Source: Teichococcus vastitatis (lineage in GTDB: Bacteria; Pseudomonadota; Alphaproteobacteria; Acetobacterales; Acetobacteraceae). Taken from it: a stretch of 64,000 nt of DNA. Positions 55,732 to 64,000 of the stretch are shown here, in pieces. The DNA is taken from NCBI RefSeq assembly GCF_003604215.1, contig NZ_QXGS01000009.1, forward strand, positions 79,786 through 143,785, read 5' to 3'. The notes beneath the pieces were generated by a model. It did no database searches and was not told the DNA's origin. It was given only the letters and a program-made list of their open reading frames with translations. The number at the start of each line of letters is the position of its first letter. Within the stretch, counting starts at the first letter, position 1. Made by a program: the position numbers and the translations under genes.

Positions 55732-57966
55732 CTAGGGCCGCTGTCCCCGCTCCGGCAGGGGCGGCGGTCCGGCCTTCGGCGGCGGCTGCAGCGGCCAGGC
55801 CGGGACCGGCGGCGGCGGGCAGATGTCCCGGTGCCGCATCGTCCGCTCCGGCAGCCGCAGGTCGCAGGCCAGCCCGCCACGCTCCCAGTGCATCTCCACC
55901 GTGCCGGCGAGCTGCCAGCGCGTGGTGTTCTCCAGCACCCGCAGGCCGAAGCCGGGCCGCGGCGCGCCTTGGACCGGCGGCCCGCCACTCTCCTGCCAGT
56001 GCAGCACCAGCTCGCCGCCCTCGCGCTGCCAGCGCAGCGAGGCCTGTCCGCCGGGCACGGACAATGCCCCGTGGCGTCGTGCATTCACGACCACCTCGTG
56101 CAGCACCTGGGCCAGCGGCTGCACCGCAGTCATCGCCAGCGCGATGGGCGGGCCGTTCAACATGACAGAGGCGGCGATGCTCTGCGGCACCAGCGCATCC
56201 TTCACCAGCTCATGCAGGTCCGCGCCGTTCCACCGGTTGCGCGACAGCAGGGTATGGGCGCGGGCCAGCACGTCCACCCGTCCCTTCACGGAGTCCAGGA
56301 AGGCTTCCGTGTCGTCGCCGCGGCTCATCCGCAGCACCGACTGCACCACCGTCAGGATGTTGCGCGCCCGGTGATCGACCTCCCGGGTGAGGCGCCGCTC
56401 GCGCTCCGCGGCATGCTGCGCCTGGGTCACGTCCATCACTACGCCGCTCACCCGGAGCGGATGGCCATCTGGCCGGCGCTGCACCACCGCCCCCTGGCTT
56501 TGCAGCCAGCGCTCGCCGCCAGCGGGATCCAGCACCCGGAACTGCGCCTCGTACCGGCCGCTGCCGGCGGGATCGAACGCCGCTTCCGCCGCGGCCCGCA
56601 CCGTGGCGCGGTCTTCCGGCAGGATTGCCTGCATCGCCCCGGCGAAGGAGGCGATGCTGCCGGGCGCCACGTTGTACAGTGCCTCATGCCCCGCCGAGCC
56701 GCTCAGGGTGTCCGTGGCGCAGTCCCATTCCCAGGTTGCCATGCGCGCTGCGCCAACGGCGCGGGTCAGCCTCGCCTCGCTGGCCACGAGATCGCGGCCG
56801 CGCGCTTCCAGGCTGGGCGCCGCCTCGGTCAGCGCAGTGCCGACCTCAGACAATTCGCGCACCGGGGTGTCGACCGGCGGCGGGCGCTCGCCCTGGGCCA
56901 ATTGGCGCGCGGCCCAGGCCGCCTTGTGCACCGGGCGGGCGATGCGCCGCGCGAACAGATAGGCGAGGCCGAGCGCCAGTGTCGCCATTGCCGCCGCGCC
57001 GATGCCGAAGCCCGCCAGGGAGCGGCGCAGCGGCGCCTCGGCGATGCGGGTTGGCACCATCACGCCGACGCGCCAGCCCAGGCCCGCCGCCTGCACATGC
57101 GCCAGCGTCACCTCCTCTCCGGTGAGGCTGCGGGTGGTCCACCAGCCCGCGGGAGCAGCGGTGGCCCGTTGAGCCGCTTCCGAAATCCTTCGGCCGATCA
57201 GCTGTTCCGATGCTGCCGACCGGGCGATGACGCGCCGGTTGCTGTCTACCACCACGGCCACCCAGCCCTTTGGCAGACCGGCCTCGGCAAGCTGTCGCTG
57301 AACCACCTGGGGGCTCATAGTCAGGCTGAGCACCTGCGACAGGGAGCCATCATGCACCACCGGCACGGTGAGCCGCAGCACATAGCCGCCGGGGGAGTCC
57401 TCGGGCGCCATCAGGTCCGACAGCACCGGTGCCAGCAACCGCCGCGCGGCCAGTTCTTCCCGCGAATCGAGGTTGAGCTCGGACCAGCCGGCAACCAGCG
57501 TTTCCTCGGCCTCGCGCACCGTGATCTGCCCCTGCAGCAGCACGCCTGCGCGCATTGCGGCGGCCTGCAACTCGGTGCTGCCGAGATCCTGCAGCAGCGG
57601 CGTCGCCGCCAGCATCTGCAGCAGCATCGCGCGGCTGCTGATCTCCTGCTCCAGCGCCCGCTGGATGCTGCCGGCATGTTGCAGGGCGAGATCTCGCAAT
57701 GCGTCGCGGCGCGCTTCCGCATAAGCGAAGGTCAACCCGGCCGTGAGCAACAGCACCGGCAGCAGCAGGGCTCCGCAGAGCAGCGAAAGGTGGACGGCGA
57801 GCGGCGCTTCGGCTGGCCAACAGAAGCGGCGCAAACGCCGCCCGAGCCTGCCGGCGGCCTGCCTGAAACCGCTTCCAGTCCCATTGGCCTGACTGCGCCG
57901 ATCGGGCATCTGCGCCAAGCCTCGTCTCCTCGCACGCACCTTTGCCCCTTTGGGCAAGGGGCTCAC
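55732..57966 (-). CDS. Membrane sensor histidine kinase with PAS and HWE/HisKA_2 domains
   Basis: A 744-residue kinase. A basic N-terminus, membrane span (LSLLCGALLLPVLLLTAGLTF), a periplasmic cache-like domain (about 85-320), a second span (FGIGAAAMATLALGLAYLF), HAMP-like segment, PAS domain (about 420-515, ending RVSGVVMDVTQA), and the phospho-acceptor motif EVDHRARNILTVV (H532), followed by a HATPase. The C-terminus ends in a proline-rich tail of about 40 residues (PPPPVPAWPLQPPPK) unlike the family. No response regulator gene adjoins it. It probably senses an extracellular small molecule. Confidence 0.85.
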   Translation of the reverse strand: MSPLPKGAKVRARRRGLAQMPDRRSQANGTGSGFRQAAGRLGRRLRRFCWPAEAPLAVHLSLLCGALLLPVLLLTAGLTFAYAEARRDALRDLALQHAGSIQRALEQEISSRAMLLQMLAATPLLQDLGSTELQAAAMRAGVLLQGQITVREAEETLVAGWSELNLDSREELAARRLLAPVLSDLMAPEDSPGGYVLRLTVPVVHDGSLSQVLSLTMSPQVVQRQLAEAGLPKGWVAVVVDSNRRVIARSAASEQLIGRRISEAAQRATAAPAGWWTTRSLTGEEVTLAHVQAAGLGWRVGVMVPTRIAEAPLRRSLAGFGIGAAAMATLALGLAYLFARRIARPVHKAAWAARQLAQGERPPPVDTPVRELSEVGTALTEAAPSLEARGRDLVASEARLTRAVGAARMATWEWDCATDTLSGSAGHEALYNVAPGSIASFAGAMQAILPEDRATVRAAAEAAFDPAGSGRYEAQFRVLDPAGGERWLQSQGAVVQRRPDGHPLRVSGVVMDVTQAQHAAERERRLTREVDHRARNILTVVQSVLRMSRGDDTEAFLDSVKGRVDVLARAHTLLSRNRWNGADLHELVKDALVPQSIAASVMLNGPPIALAMTAVQPLAQVLHEVVVNARRHGALSVPGGQASLRWQREGGELVLHWQESGGPPVQGAPRPGFGLRVLENTTRWQLAGTVEMHWERGGLACDLRLPERTMRHRDICPPPPVPAWPLQPPPKAGPPPLPERGQRP

Positions 57967-58088
57967 CAGTGACCAGAACCCGGCAAACCTTTGTGCCGTC
58001 TGGGCGCAGTGATCTTTCTGACCGAACTGTAAACGAAAAACACCCGCAATAGTTGTCGTTCTCTAGGTCGTGATCGGAATGCGTGTGC

Positions 58089-58841
58089 CTAGGAATTAAT
58101 GCTCGCCCGGCCTATTCGGATCGCCTCACGCATCCGCTGCACAGCCGAAGGCAGCCCCTCGAACACTGCCTGACTGATCAGGAAATGGCCGATGCTCACC
58201 TCCACCACCTGCGGCAGGGCAGCGAGGTCCCGCACCGTGGTGAAGTCCAGCCCGTGCCCCGCATGGCAGAACAGGCCGGCGGCCTCGGCCGCACGGGCTC
58301 CGTCGCGCAGGTGGGCCAGCAGCGGTGGGCGATCCGCCGGCGAAGCCTCGGCATAGCGGCCGGTGTGCAGCTCCACCGCCTGGGCCCCGAGCACGGCCGC
58401 GGCCTCGATCTGCGCCGGGTCGGCTTCAACAAAGACCGACACCTCGATGCCGGCGGCAGCCAACCGGCCGATGGCCTCACCCAGGAAGCCGCCGGCGCCC
58501 CGGACGTCCAGCCCGCCTTCCGTGGTCAGCTCGGCCCGCTTTTCCGGCACCAGGCAGCAGGCGGCGGGGCGCAGCGTGGTGGCCAGCCCCACCATCTCCT
58601 CCGTGGCCGCCATCTCGAAATTCAGCCGCAAGCCAGGCTCGGCGCCGATGCGCCGCAGGTCGTCATCGCGGATGTGTCGCCGGTCCTCGCGCAGGTGAAT
58701 GGTGATGCCGTCCGCACCGGCCTGCAGGCAGAGCCGCGCCGCCTCCAGCGGATCGGGAAACTGGCCGCCGCGCGCGTTGCGCAGGGTGGCCACATGGTCG
58801 ACATTAACCGAAAGACGCAGCGGGGGCGGGGGCGGTGTCAT
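58089..58841 (-). CDS. pdxJ: Pyridoxine 5'-phosphate synthase
   Basis: A 250-residue TIM barrel. LSVNVDHVATLRNARGG, ITIHLREDRRHI, LNFEMA, VSVFVEAD, ELHTGRYAEA and CHAGHGLDF are all PdxJ signatures. It condenses 1-deoxyxylulose 5-phosphate with the PdxA product to make pyridoxine 5'-phosphate (vitamin B6). The start overlaps the end of pdxA (ATGA), so both enzymes are made in step. Confidence 0.96.
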   Translation of the reverse strand: MTPPPPPLRLSVNVDHVATLRNARGGQFPDPLEAARLCLQAGADGITIHLREDRRHIRDDDLRRIGAEPGLRLNFEMAATEEMVGLATTLRPAACCLVPEKRAELTTEGGLDVRGAGGFLGEAIGRLAAAGIEVSVFVEADPAQIEAAAVLGAQAVELHTGRYAEASPADRPPLLAHLRDGARAAEAAGLFCHAGHGLDFTTVRDLAALPQVVEVSIGHFLISQAVFEGLPSAVQRMREAIRIGRASINS

Positions 58842-59866
58842 GTCGGCTCCTGGGGCGGATGCGGCGTGGCGCGGTTGCGGCGGCGATGCGCGGCCAGCTC
58901 GGCGGCGAGCCGCAGCGCGGCCACCAGGCTGCCGGGATCGGCCTGTCCGGTTCCGGCGATGTCGAGCGCGGTGCCGTGGTCCGGGCTGGTGCGCACCACC
59001 GAAAGCCCGAGCGTCACGTTGACTCCCCCGGACATGTCCAGCGTCTTCACCGGGATCAGCGCCTGGTCATGATACATGCCGAGGGCCACGTCATAGCGCG
59101 CGCGGGCCTCGGGGGTGAACAGGGTGTCGGCCGGGTAGGGGCCGCTGGCCTCGATGCCCTCGCGCCGCAACCGGGCGATGGCGGGCGCGATGATGTCGCG
59201 CTCCTCGGTGCCCATGGTGCCGTCCTCGCCGGCATGTGGATTCAGCCCGGCCAGGGCGAGGCGCGGCCGGACGATGCCGAAATCCTGCTGCAGCCCGGCG
59301 GCGGCGGCCCGAGCGATGCGCAGGATCAGGTCGGTGTTTAGCCGCTCCAGCGCCTGGCGCAGCGAGCAGTGAATGGTCACCGGCACGGTGCGCAGCCCGG
59401 CCGCCGCCAGCAGCATCACCGGCGGCCCCGCCCCCGGTGCCAGTTCGGCCAGGAACTCGGTGTGGCCGGGATGGCGGAATCCGGTCCCGGTCAGCGTCGC
59501 CTTCTGGATGGGGTTGGTCACCAGGCCGCCGGCGCGCCCAGCGCGGCACAGCGCCACGCCCCGCTCGATCGCCTCGATCACCGCCGATGCGTTGCGTCCG
59601 TCAGGCCGGCCGGGGCGCGTCGGCACCGGAAGTTGCAGCGGCATCACCGGCAGCGCGTCGCGAAACACCAAGGCCGCCTGTTCCGGACCAGACACCGCCC
59701 GCCAAGGCTCCCCGCCCAGCAGCGCCGGGTCACCCAGAAACGTGAACACCGGCCCACCCTGCCGCAAGGATCGCCACGCCTTGACGGCGATCTCGCCGCC
59801 GATGCCGGCGGGTTCCCCCATGCTGAGGACCAGGGAAGGCTCGGCGAGCGGATCAGCGGCGTTCAT
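58838..59866 (-). CDS. pdxA: 4-hydroxythreonine-4-phosphate dehydrogenase
   Basis: A 342-residue PdxA. SMGEPAGIGGEIAVKAW opens it; metal-binding histidines lie in RHPGHTEFLAEL, GLNPHAGEDG and ALGMYHDQALIPVK. It oxidises 4-phosphohydroxy-L-threonine in vitamin B6 synthesis. The gene is first in the pdxA-pdxJ pair. The metallopeptidase gene upstream (to the left in coordinates it is at the right) reads in the same direction but 51 bp away. Confidence 0.95.
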   Translation of the reverse strand: MNAADPLAEPSLVLSMGEPAGIGGEIAVKAWRSLRQGGPVFTFLGDPALLGGEPWRAVSGPEQAALVFRDALPVMPLQLPVPTRPGRPDGRNASAVIEAIERGVALCRAGRAGGLVTNPIQKATLTGTGFRHPGHTEFLAELAPGAGPPVMLLAAAGLRTVPVTIHCSLRQALERLNTDLILRIARAAAAGLQQDFGIVRPRLALAGLNPHAGEDGTMGTEERDIIAPAIARLRREGIEASGPYPADTLFTPEARARYDVALGMYHDQALIPVKTLDMSGGVNVTLGLSVVRTSPDHGTALDIAGTGQADPGSLVAALRLAAELAAHRRRNRATPHPPQEPT

Positions 59867-59917
59867 GCCTCGATCATAGCCAAAGACGGGGACGTGGGCA
59901 GCGCCTGCGGCGGCGGT

Positions 59918-60790
59918 TCAGCGCAGCCCGGCGAAGGTGTCGCAGGCCGCCAGTTCGCCGCGCTCCAGGCCGGTGCGGAACCAGCGCATCCGTTCCGCCG
60001 AGGAGCCATGGGTGAAGCTTTCCGGCTGCACCTGCCCCTGGGAGCGGCGCTGCAGCCGGTCATCGCCCACGGCGGCGGCGGCGTTCAGCCCTTCTTCGAT
60101 GTCGCCGCGCTCCAGGATACTGCGCGCCTCCTGCGCCTGCCGTGCCCACAACCCGGCGAGGCAGTCGGCCTGCAACTCCACCCGCACCTGGATGCCGTTG
60201 GCCTGTGCCTGGTCCTGCGCCTGCTGCTGCAGCCGGCGCGTCAGGTCGAGAATGCCGAGCTGATTCTGCACATGGTGCCCGACCTCGTGCGCGATGATGT
60301 AGGCGGCGGCGAAATCGCCCGTGGCGCCCAGCCGTTGCTGCAGCTGCGCCATGAAGTCGAGGTCGATGTACACGCGCTGGTCGGACGGGCAGTAGAACGG
60401 CCCGACCTGCGATTGTGCCGCGCCGCAGCCGGAGGAGGTGGCCCCGGTATAGAGCACCAGCGCCGGCTCCTGGTATTGCCGGCCCAGCTTCTGGAACTCG
60501 GCATTCCAGACCTGCTCGGTATCGCCCAGCACCTGGGCCACGAAGCGGCGCCCGGAGTCCTCGCCGCCGGGCGTGCCGGCCTGCCGGGTCTGCTGGCTTT
60601 GCTGCGTCTGCGGCGCTTCCCCGCTGCCATCGCCCAGGATCATGGAGGGATCCACCCCGAGGAACAGGCAGATCAGCACGACGGCGACGCCGCCCAGGCC
60701 GCCCACAGCGATGCCGCCGCCGCGTCCACCCATCCGGCCCATGCCGCGGCGGTCTTCGATGTTGCGGCTCTCGCGATCGCCCAGGCGCAT
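59918..60790 (-). CDS. Neutral zinc metallopeptidase, membrane-anchored (YpfJ family)
   Basis: A 290-residue protein. A short Arg/Gly-rich N-terminus and one membrane span (GGLGGVAVVLICLFLGV) lead to an extracytoplasmic domain with the zinc motif AYIIAHEVGHHVQ and RVELQADCLAGLWA (third ligand Glu). The family name is predicted metallopeptidase; substrates are unknown. GGAGG lies 7 bp before the ATG at 60790. A longer frame to 60850 is less likely. Confidence 0.88.
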   Translation of the reverse strand: MRLGDRESRNIEDRRGMGRMGGRGGGIAVGGLGGVAVVLICLFLGVDPSMILGDGSGEAPQTQQSQQTRQAGTPGGEDSGRRFVAQVLGDTEQVWNAEFQKLGRQYQEPALVLYTGATSSGCGAAQSQVGPFYCPSDQRVYIDLDFMAQLQQRLGATGDFAAAYIIAHEVGHHVQNQLGILDLTRRLQQQAQDQAQANGIQVRVELQADCLAGLWARQAQEARSILERGDIEEGLNAAAAVGDDRLQRRSQGQVQPESFTHGSSAERMRWFRTGLERGELAACDTFAGLR

Positions 60791-61035
60791 GGCGCATCCT
60801 CCAGAACATAGCTCGATGGCTGCAATCGGCCGGAAGCGTCGCGGTTGCAAGTTTTCCTGTTATGCGTCTGCACAAGCCAGCGGCAAGCCTCCCGGCGGCT
60901 GGCGCCCAGTTGGGCAACACGCCATCCGGGCCGCCCGGGAAGCGTGGATTCGGCCGGCGGATCGGCTTCCGCGCCTGACCGAACGGCCGTATCGTGCCGC
61001 TGCTGCTTCCTCCTGTTGCTGTTCGCGGAACAACC

Positions 61036-61806
61036 ATGACCACCTTGTCCAATGCCGGCCAGGTGTTGCGCTGCTTCTCGCCGGGTCGCCAGGCCCTGAC
61101 CGTCACCGAGGTGGCCGAGCTGCTCGACCTGCCCAAAAGCAATGTTTCGCGGCTGCTGCGCGGCATGCGCGATGCCGGCCTGCTGGAGAACCTGCCGGAC
61201 CGCCGCGGCTACCGTCCCGGCATCCTGATGTTCGAGTTGGGCCAGGCCTATCGCCGCGACACGGCGCTGGTTGGCCGCGCCCATGCAGCGGTGAGCCGGG
61301 TGTGCCGGCGCTTCGGGCATGGCGGCTACGTCAGCACCCGTGACGGCGCCGACGTGATCGGGCTGATCCATCATCAGGAAGGGCCGCGCATGCTGCGCCT
61401 CGGCATGATGGTCGGGCGGAGGCTACCCGCCTTCGCCGCGGCCTCGGGCCGGGCGCTTCTGGCGCGGCTGAGCGACGCGGAGGTGCGACGGCTGTGTCCC
61501 GAGCCGCTGCTGCATGCCAGCCGCGAGGCGCTGCATAGCCAGGAGGAATTGCTGCGTCGCCTGGCCGAGGTCCGCCGCGCCGGCTACGCCACGGCGGCGA
61601 ACGAGGCGGATGCTGGAACCGGCAGCGTTGCCGTGGCGGTGGAAGGGCCGACGCGGGACGAGGACCTGTCCCTCTGCATCGTCTATCCCTTCGCGGTGAC
61701 CGACGGCACGACGCGGCAGCGCGTCGCCGAAGCGCTGCTGGCGGAGGCCCGTGAGGTGATGCGTTCCCCGCGACGAACGGTGCCGACGGCGCACGCCGTC
61801 GCCTGA
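61036..61806 (+). CDS. IclR-family regulator
   Basis: A 256-residue protein. The winged HTH (LTVTEVAELLDLPKSNVSRLLRGMRDAGLLE) and the GAF-like effector domain (about 75-245) with GYATAANEADAGTGSVAVAV are IclR signatures. It would repress or activate a catabolic operon in response to a small acid. The ATG at 61036 precedes TTLSNAGQVL; a frame from 60994 is less likely. It is convergent with the TetR gene, and its targets are not evident. Confidence 0.85.
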   Translation: MTTLSNAGQVLRCFSPGRQALTVTEVAELLDLPKSNVSRLLRGMRDAGLLENLPDRRGYRPGILMFELGQAYRRDTALVGRAHAAVSRVCRRFGHGGYVSTRDGADVIGLIHHQEGPRMLRLGMMVGRRLPAFAAASGRALLARLSDAEVRRLCPEPLLHASREALHSQEELLRRLAEVRRAGYATAANEADAGTGSVAVAVEGPTRDEDLSLCIVYPFAVTDGTTRQRVAEALLAEAREVMRSPRRTVPTAHAVA

Positions 61807-61831
61807 CCCTCCCCCCGGGCCTCCCCGGGGC

Positions 61832-62542
61832 TCAGCCGCGCCGCCGCCTCCGGGGCGGCGCAACGGCGGCTCGGCCCGCCTCGGCGACGGGAAGTGGTTC
61901 CTGTGGCTCCAGCCCGCAGCCGCGCAGCACCAGTTGGAGGATGGTGTCGGTTCCGGCGGCATGATCCTCCGGCAACAGTTCGGGCCGGTTCAGCACGGCG
62001 CCGATCTGCACGGAGAAATCCGCATAAGTCTGGGTCATGGCCCAGATCGCGAAGAACAGGTGCGGCGGATCGATCGCCTGCATGCGGCCGGCATCGATCC
62101 AGCCCTGCACCACGCGGGATTTCTCCTGCACCAGGGTCCGCAGCGGCCCGGCGAGATAGCTCCGCAGATGGGTCGCGCCATGCAGCACCTCGTTGGCGAA
62201 CACCTTGGAAGCGAAGGGGCGGCTGCGGGACCACAGCATCTTGGTGCGGATATAGGCTTCCAGCGCCTGCGCCGGATCCGCCTCCGGCCGGATGCTGTCG
62301 GTGGCCGACAGCCAGAGATCGAGGATGCTGTCCAGCAGCGCCGTGTACAGCGCTTCCTTGGTGCCGAAATAGTAATGCAGGTTGGCCTTGGGCAGCCCGG
62401 ACGCGGCGGCAAGCTCCGCCATGCTGGCGCCCTCGAAGCCCGCTTCGGCGAAGACGCGTTCCGCGGTGGCCAGAATGTGATCAAGACGCTTCCGCCGCTG
62501 CCAAGCACGGCCCCCGACCGGATCTGCCGTGTCCTGCGGCAT
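61832..62542 (-). CDS. TetR-family regulator, RutR type
   Basis: A 236-residue protein. HTH: RLDHILATAERVFAEAGFEGASMAELAAASGLPKANLHYYFGTKEALY. The C-terminal domain with SKVFANEVLHGATHLRSYL and FFAIWAMTQTYADF matches RutR, the uracil-responsive regulator. It is divergent from URC1, with a RutR-like operator between them, so it most likely represses the uracil-catabolism genes until uracil binds. GGAG lies upstream of the ATG at 62542. Confidence 0.88.
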   Translation of the reverse strand: MPQDTADPVGGRAWQRRKRLDHILATAERVFAEAGFEGASMAELAAASGLPKANLHYYFGTKEALYTALLDSILDLWLSATDSIRPEADPAQALEAYIRTKMLWSRSRPFASKVFANEVLHGATHLRSYLAGPLRTLVQEKSRVVQGWIDAGRMQAIDPPHLFFAIWAMTQTYADFSVQIGAVLNRPELLPEDHAAGTDTILQLVLRGCGLEPQEPLPVAEAGRAAVAPPRRRRRG

Positions 62543-62594
62543 GAGGCACTCCATGAAGCTTCTGGAAAGCAAGGCGATGCGCAGATCGCCATTC

Positions 62595-62610
62595 TTGACC
62601 GTTCGGTCAG
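62595..62610. promoter_or_regulatory. RutR-type operator
   Basis: TTGACCGTTCGGTCAG, with TGACC/GGTCA half-sites around a 4-bp centre. It closely fits the RutR consensus TTGACCANNTGGTCAA known from E. coli. It lies in the divergent promoter region, 53 bp before the TetR start and 65 bp before URC1. Confidence 0.75.
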
Positions 62611-62674
62611 ACTTCTTCTAGCGTCAGCTTGCCGCGCTTCCAAGACGCGGCCTTCCGAGGTGGAGCCGCGACGA

Positions 62675-63946
62675 ATGACCGGTTTGAACCGACTGCGCGA
62701 CGGCAAGGGCATCGTCCCGAAGCCCATCATCCTGACCTCCCACCCGCAGCGCCGCCCCGCCGCCACGCCGCCCCTCGCCTGGGGCGCCGCCGATCCGCTG
62801 GCGCGCGGCCCGGTGATCGCCACCCTGGCCGACCCGGCCGCGCGCAACGCCATCGGCACCCATGCCGGCTCCTATGCCCTGTACCGCGCCCTGGCCGTCG
62901 CCTCCGGGCAGTTGCGCGCCGATCACCGCCCGGATTTCCGCAACACCCGCCCGGCCGTGCCGGTCGGGCCATTTCCGGCCTGGGGCGACCCGGGCAAGAT
63001 CGTCTCGCTCGACCCCTGGGGCCATCTGGTGCCCGAGGTGTTCGCCGACGCCATGGCCGCCGGGCAGGACATCCGCCCGAGCATCGCCGTGACCCGCGCC
63101 CACATCAACATGCCCGAGCTGATGCAGGCGATGCGCGACGGCCGCCTTCTGCCGGATGGCGAGGTGCTGCTGGGCAATGGCGACGTGCGCGTCACCAAGA
63201 TCGCCATTGAGCCGGTCTGGTTCCTGCCCGGCGTCGCCGCCCGCTTCGGCATCGGCGAGACGGAGTTGCGCCGCGACCTGTTCGAGCAGACCGGCGGCAT
63301 GTTCCCCGAGCTGGTGACCCGGCCCGACCTCCGCGTCTTTCTGCCGCCGATCGGCGGCATGACGGTGTACCTGTTCGGAGAGCCCTCGAAGCTCGGCCTG
63401 CCGCACACCCAGGTGGCCTGCCGCATCCATGACGAGTGCAACGGCTCCGACGTGTTCGGCTCCGACATCTGCACCTGCCGTCCTTATCTGGCGCACGGCA
63501 TCGAGGCCTGCATCGGCATGGCGCAGGAAGGTGGCGTCGGCGTCATCGTCTATAACCGCAAGGAAGGCCGCGCGCTGGGCGAGGTGACCAAATTCCTGGT
63601 CTACAACGCCCGCAAGCGGCAGGAAGGTGGCGACCGCGCGGACCAGTATTTCCAGCGCACCGAATGTGTCGCCGGCGTGCAGGACATGCGTTTCCAGGAA
63701 CTGATGCCGGACGTGCTGCACTGGCTCGGCATCACCCGCATCGATCGCCTGGTGTCCATGAGCAACATGAAATTCGCACCGATCATCGAGAGCGGCATCG
63801 AGGTGATATCCCGCGTCCCGATCCCGGACGCGCTGATTCCCGCTGATGCGCAGGTGGAGATGGATGCCAAAAAGGCGGCCGGCTACTTCACCGAGGCAGT
63901 GCCGGACGCGGCGGAGCTCGCCATCGCCAAGGGCCGCGCCCTTTGA
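62675..63946 (+). CDS. GTP cyclohydrolase II-like uracil-catabolism enzyme (URC1)
   Basis: A 423-residue protein. An N-terminal part of about 160 residues not found in RibA precedes a GTP cyclohydrolase II domain with the zinc cysteines C255, C266 and C268 (RIHDEC...DICTC). This long form is the URC1 type, which works in the URC pathway of uracil breakdown in some bacteria and yeasts. The neighbours (RutR-like regulator, DUF1688 gene) support that over riboflavin synthesis. The start follows GAGGTGGAG. The end overlaps the next gene (TTGA). Confidence 0.85.
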   Translation: MTGLNRLRDGKGIVPKPIILTSHPQRRPAATPPLAWGAADPLARGPVIATLADPAARNAIGTHAGSYALYRALAVASGQLRADHRPDFRNTRPAVPVGPFPAWGDPGKIVSLDPWGHLVPEVFADAMAAGQDIRPSIAVTRAHINMPELMQAMRDGRLLPDGEVLLGNGDVRVTKIAIEPVWFLPGVAARFGIGETELRRDLFEQTGGMFPELVTRPDLRVFLPPIGGMTVYLFGEPSKLGLPHTQVACRIHDECNGSDVFGSDICTCRPYLAHGIEACIGMAQEGGVGVIVYNRKEGRALGEVTKFLVYNARKRQEGGDRADQYFQRTECVAGVQDMRFQELMPDVLHWLGITRIDRLVSMSNMKFAPIIESGIEVISRVPIPDALIPADAQVEMDAKKAAGYFTEAVPDAAELAIAKGRAL

Positions 63947-64000
63947 GTTCGAACGCCGTGGCGCTGCTGCGTCGGCCGGACACCATCCGGGCACGCTGCC
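63943..64000 (+). CDS. DUF1688 (URC4/Urg3) protein, 5' end only
   Basis: The first 19 codons, from a TTG that overlaps the URC1 stop (TTGA), read SSNAVALLRRPDTIRARC. This resembles the start of DUF1688 URC4 proteins, the usual partner of URC1. The gene continues beyond the window. Confidence 0.5.
   Translation, partial: MSSNAVALLRRPDTIRARC

Overview
The window is about 64 kb of very GC-rich DNA with short intergenic gaps, many ATGA/GTGA/TGATG gene overlaps and no tRNA or rRNA gene that I could recognise. Gene content points to an alphaproteobacterium of the Acetobacteraceae (Roseomonas-like) type: a Bug-type solute receptor, many amidohydrolases and VOC enzymes, HWE/HisKA_2 sensor kinases and a Che3/Wsp-like chemosensory operon. 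The taxonomic call is inference. A complete RepA/ParA/ParB module with iterons and an adjacent RelE/ParE-type toxin-antitoxin pair lies in the middle (25.3-31.0 kb), so the molecule is most likely a large secondary replicon (megaplasmid or chromid). It also carries an RpoD-type sigma factor and pdxJ/pdxA, which are usually chromosomal.

Layout. 0-8 kb: end of a LysR regulator, an overlapping operon (3-hydroxyisobutyrate dehydrogenase-like, aldehyde dehydrogenase, serine acetyltransferase, VOC protein), then gamma-glutamyltransferase and an M20 peptidase. 8-11 kb: a MoaD/ThiS-like sulfur carrier, its E1-rhodanese activator and an NAD-dependent epimerase. 11-19 kb: sterol desaturase-like protein, polysaccharide deacetylase, beta-propeller, SDR, esterase, amidohydrolase and a peptide-type binding protein. 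19-25 kb: a broken GH13 alpha-glucosidase (one nonsense codon plus a five-copy octanucleotide repeat that shifts the frame), an orphan HisKA_2 kinase, a glycogen-debranching-type enzyme and a cupin. 25-31 kb: zincin-like protein, DUF2786 protein, parA-parB, repA, iteron origin and toxin-antitoxin. 31-33 kb: an RpoD paralogue without region 1.1. 34-45 kb: cheW-cheR(TPR)-cheW-mcp-cheA(REC)-cheB followed by two multidomain histidine kinases. 45-58 kb: HU protein, PRC-barrel, MFS, Bug receptor, M20, PLP enzyme, esterase, a divergent LysR / WrbA-dioxygenase unit and a large HWE kinase. 58-64 kb: pdxA-pdxJ, zinc metallopeptidase, IclR, and a RutR-like TetR regulator divergent from URC1-URC4 uracil catabolism genes, with a RutR-type operator between them.

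How the parts work together. The 16-bp iteron GCTGGCAAGGTTCACA forms five direct copies upstream of repA and two inverted copies over its promoter side. Two perfect extra copies lie 5 kb and 16 kb away, each overlapping the stop codon of a leftward gene. ParA is preceded by two copies of a 14-16 bp perfect palindrome, a candidate operator or centromere. The chemosensory operon resembles Wsp and the Rhodospirillum centenum Che3 system in gene set but ends in two histidine kinases, one with a receiver that has lost its phospho-acceptor aspartate. The strongest leads are the distant iterons, the short RpoD beside the replicon, the kinase-output chemosensory operon and the octamer-disrupted GH13 gene.
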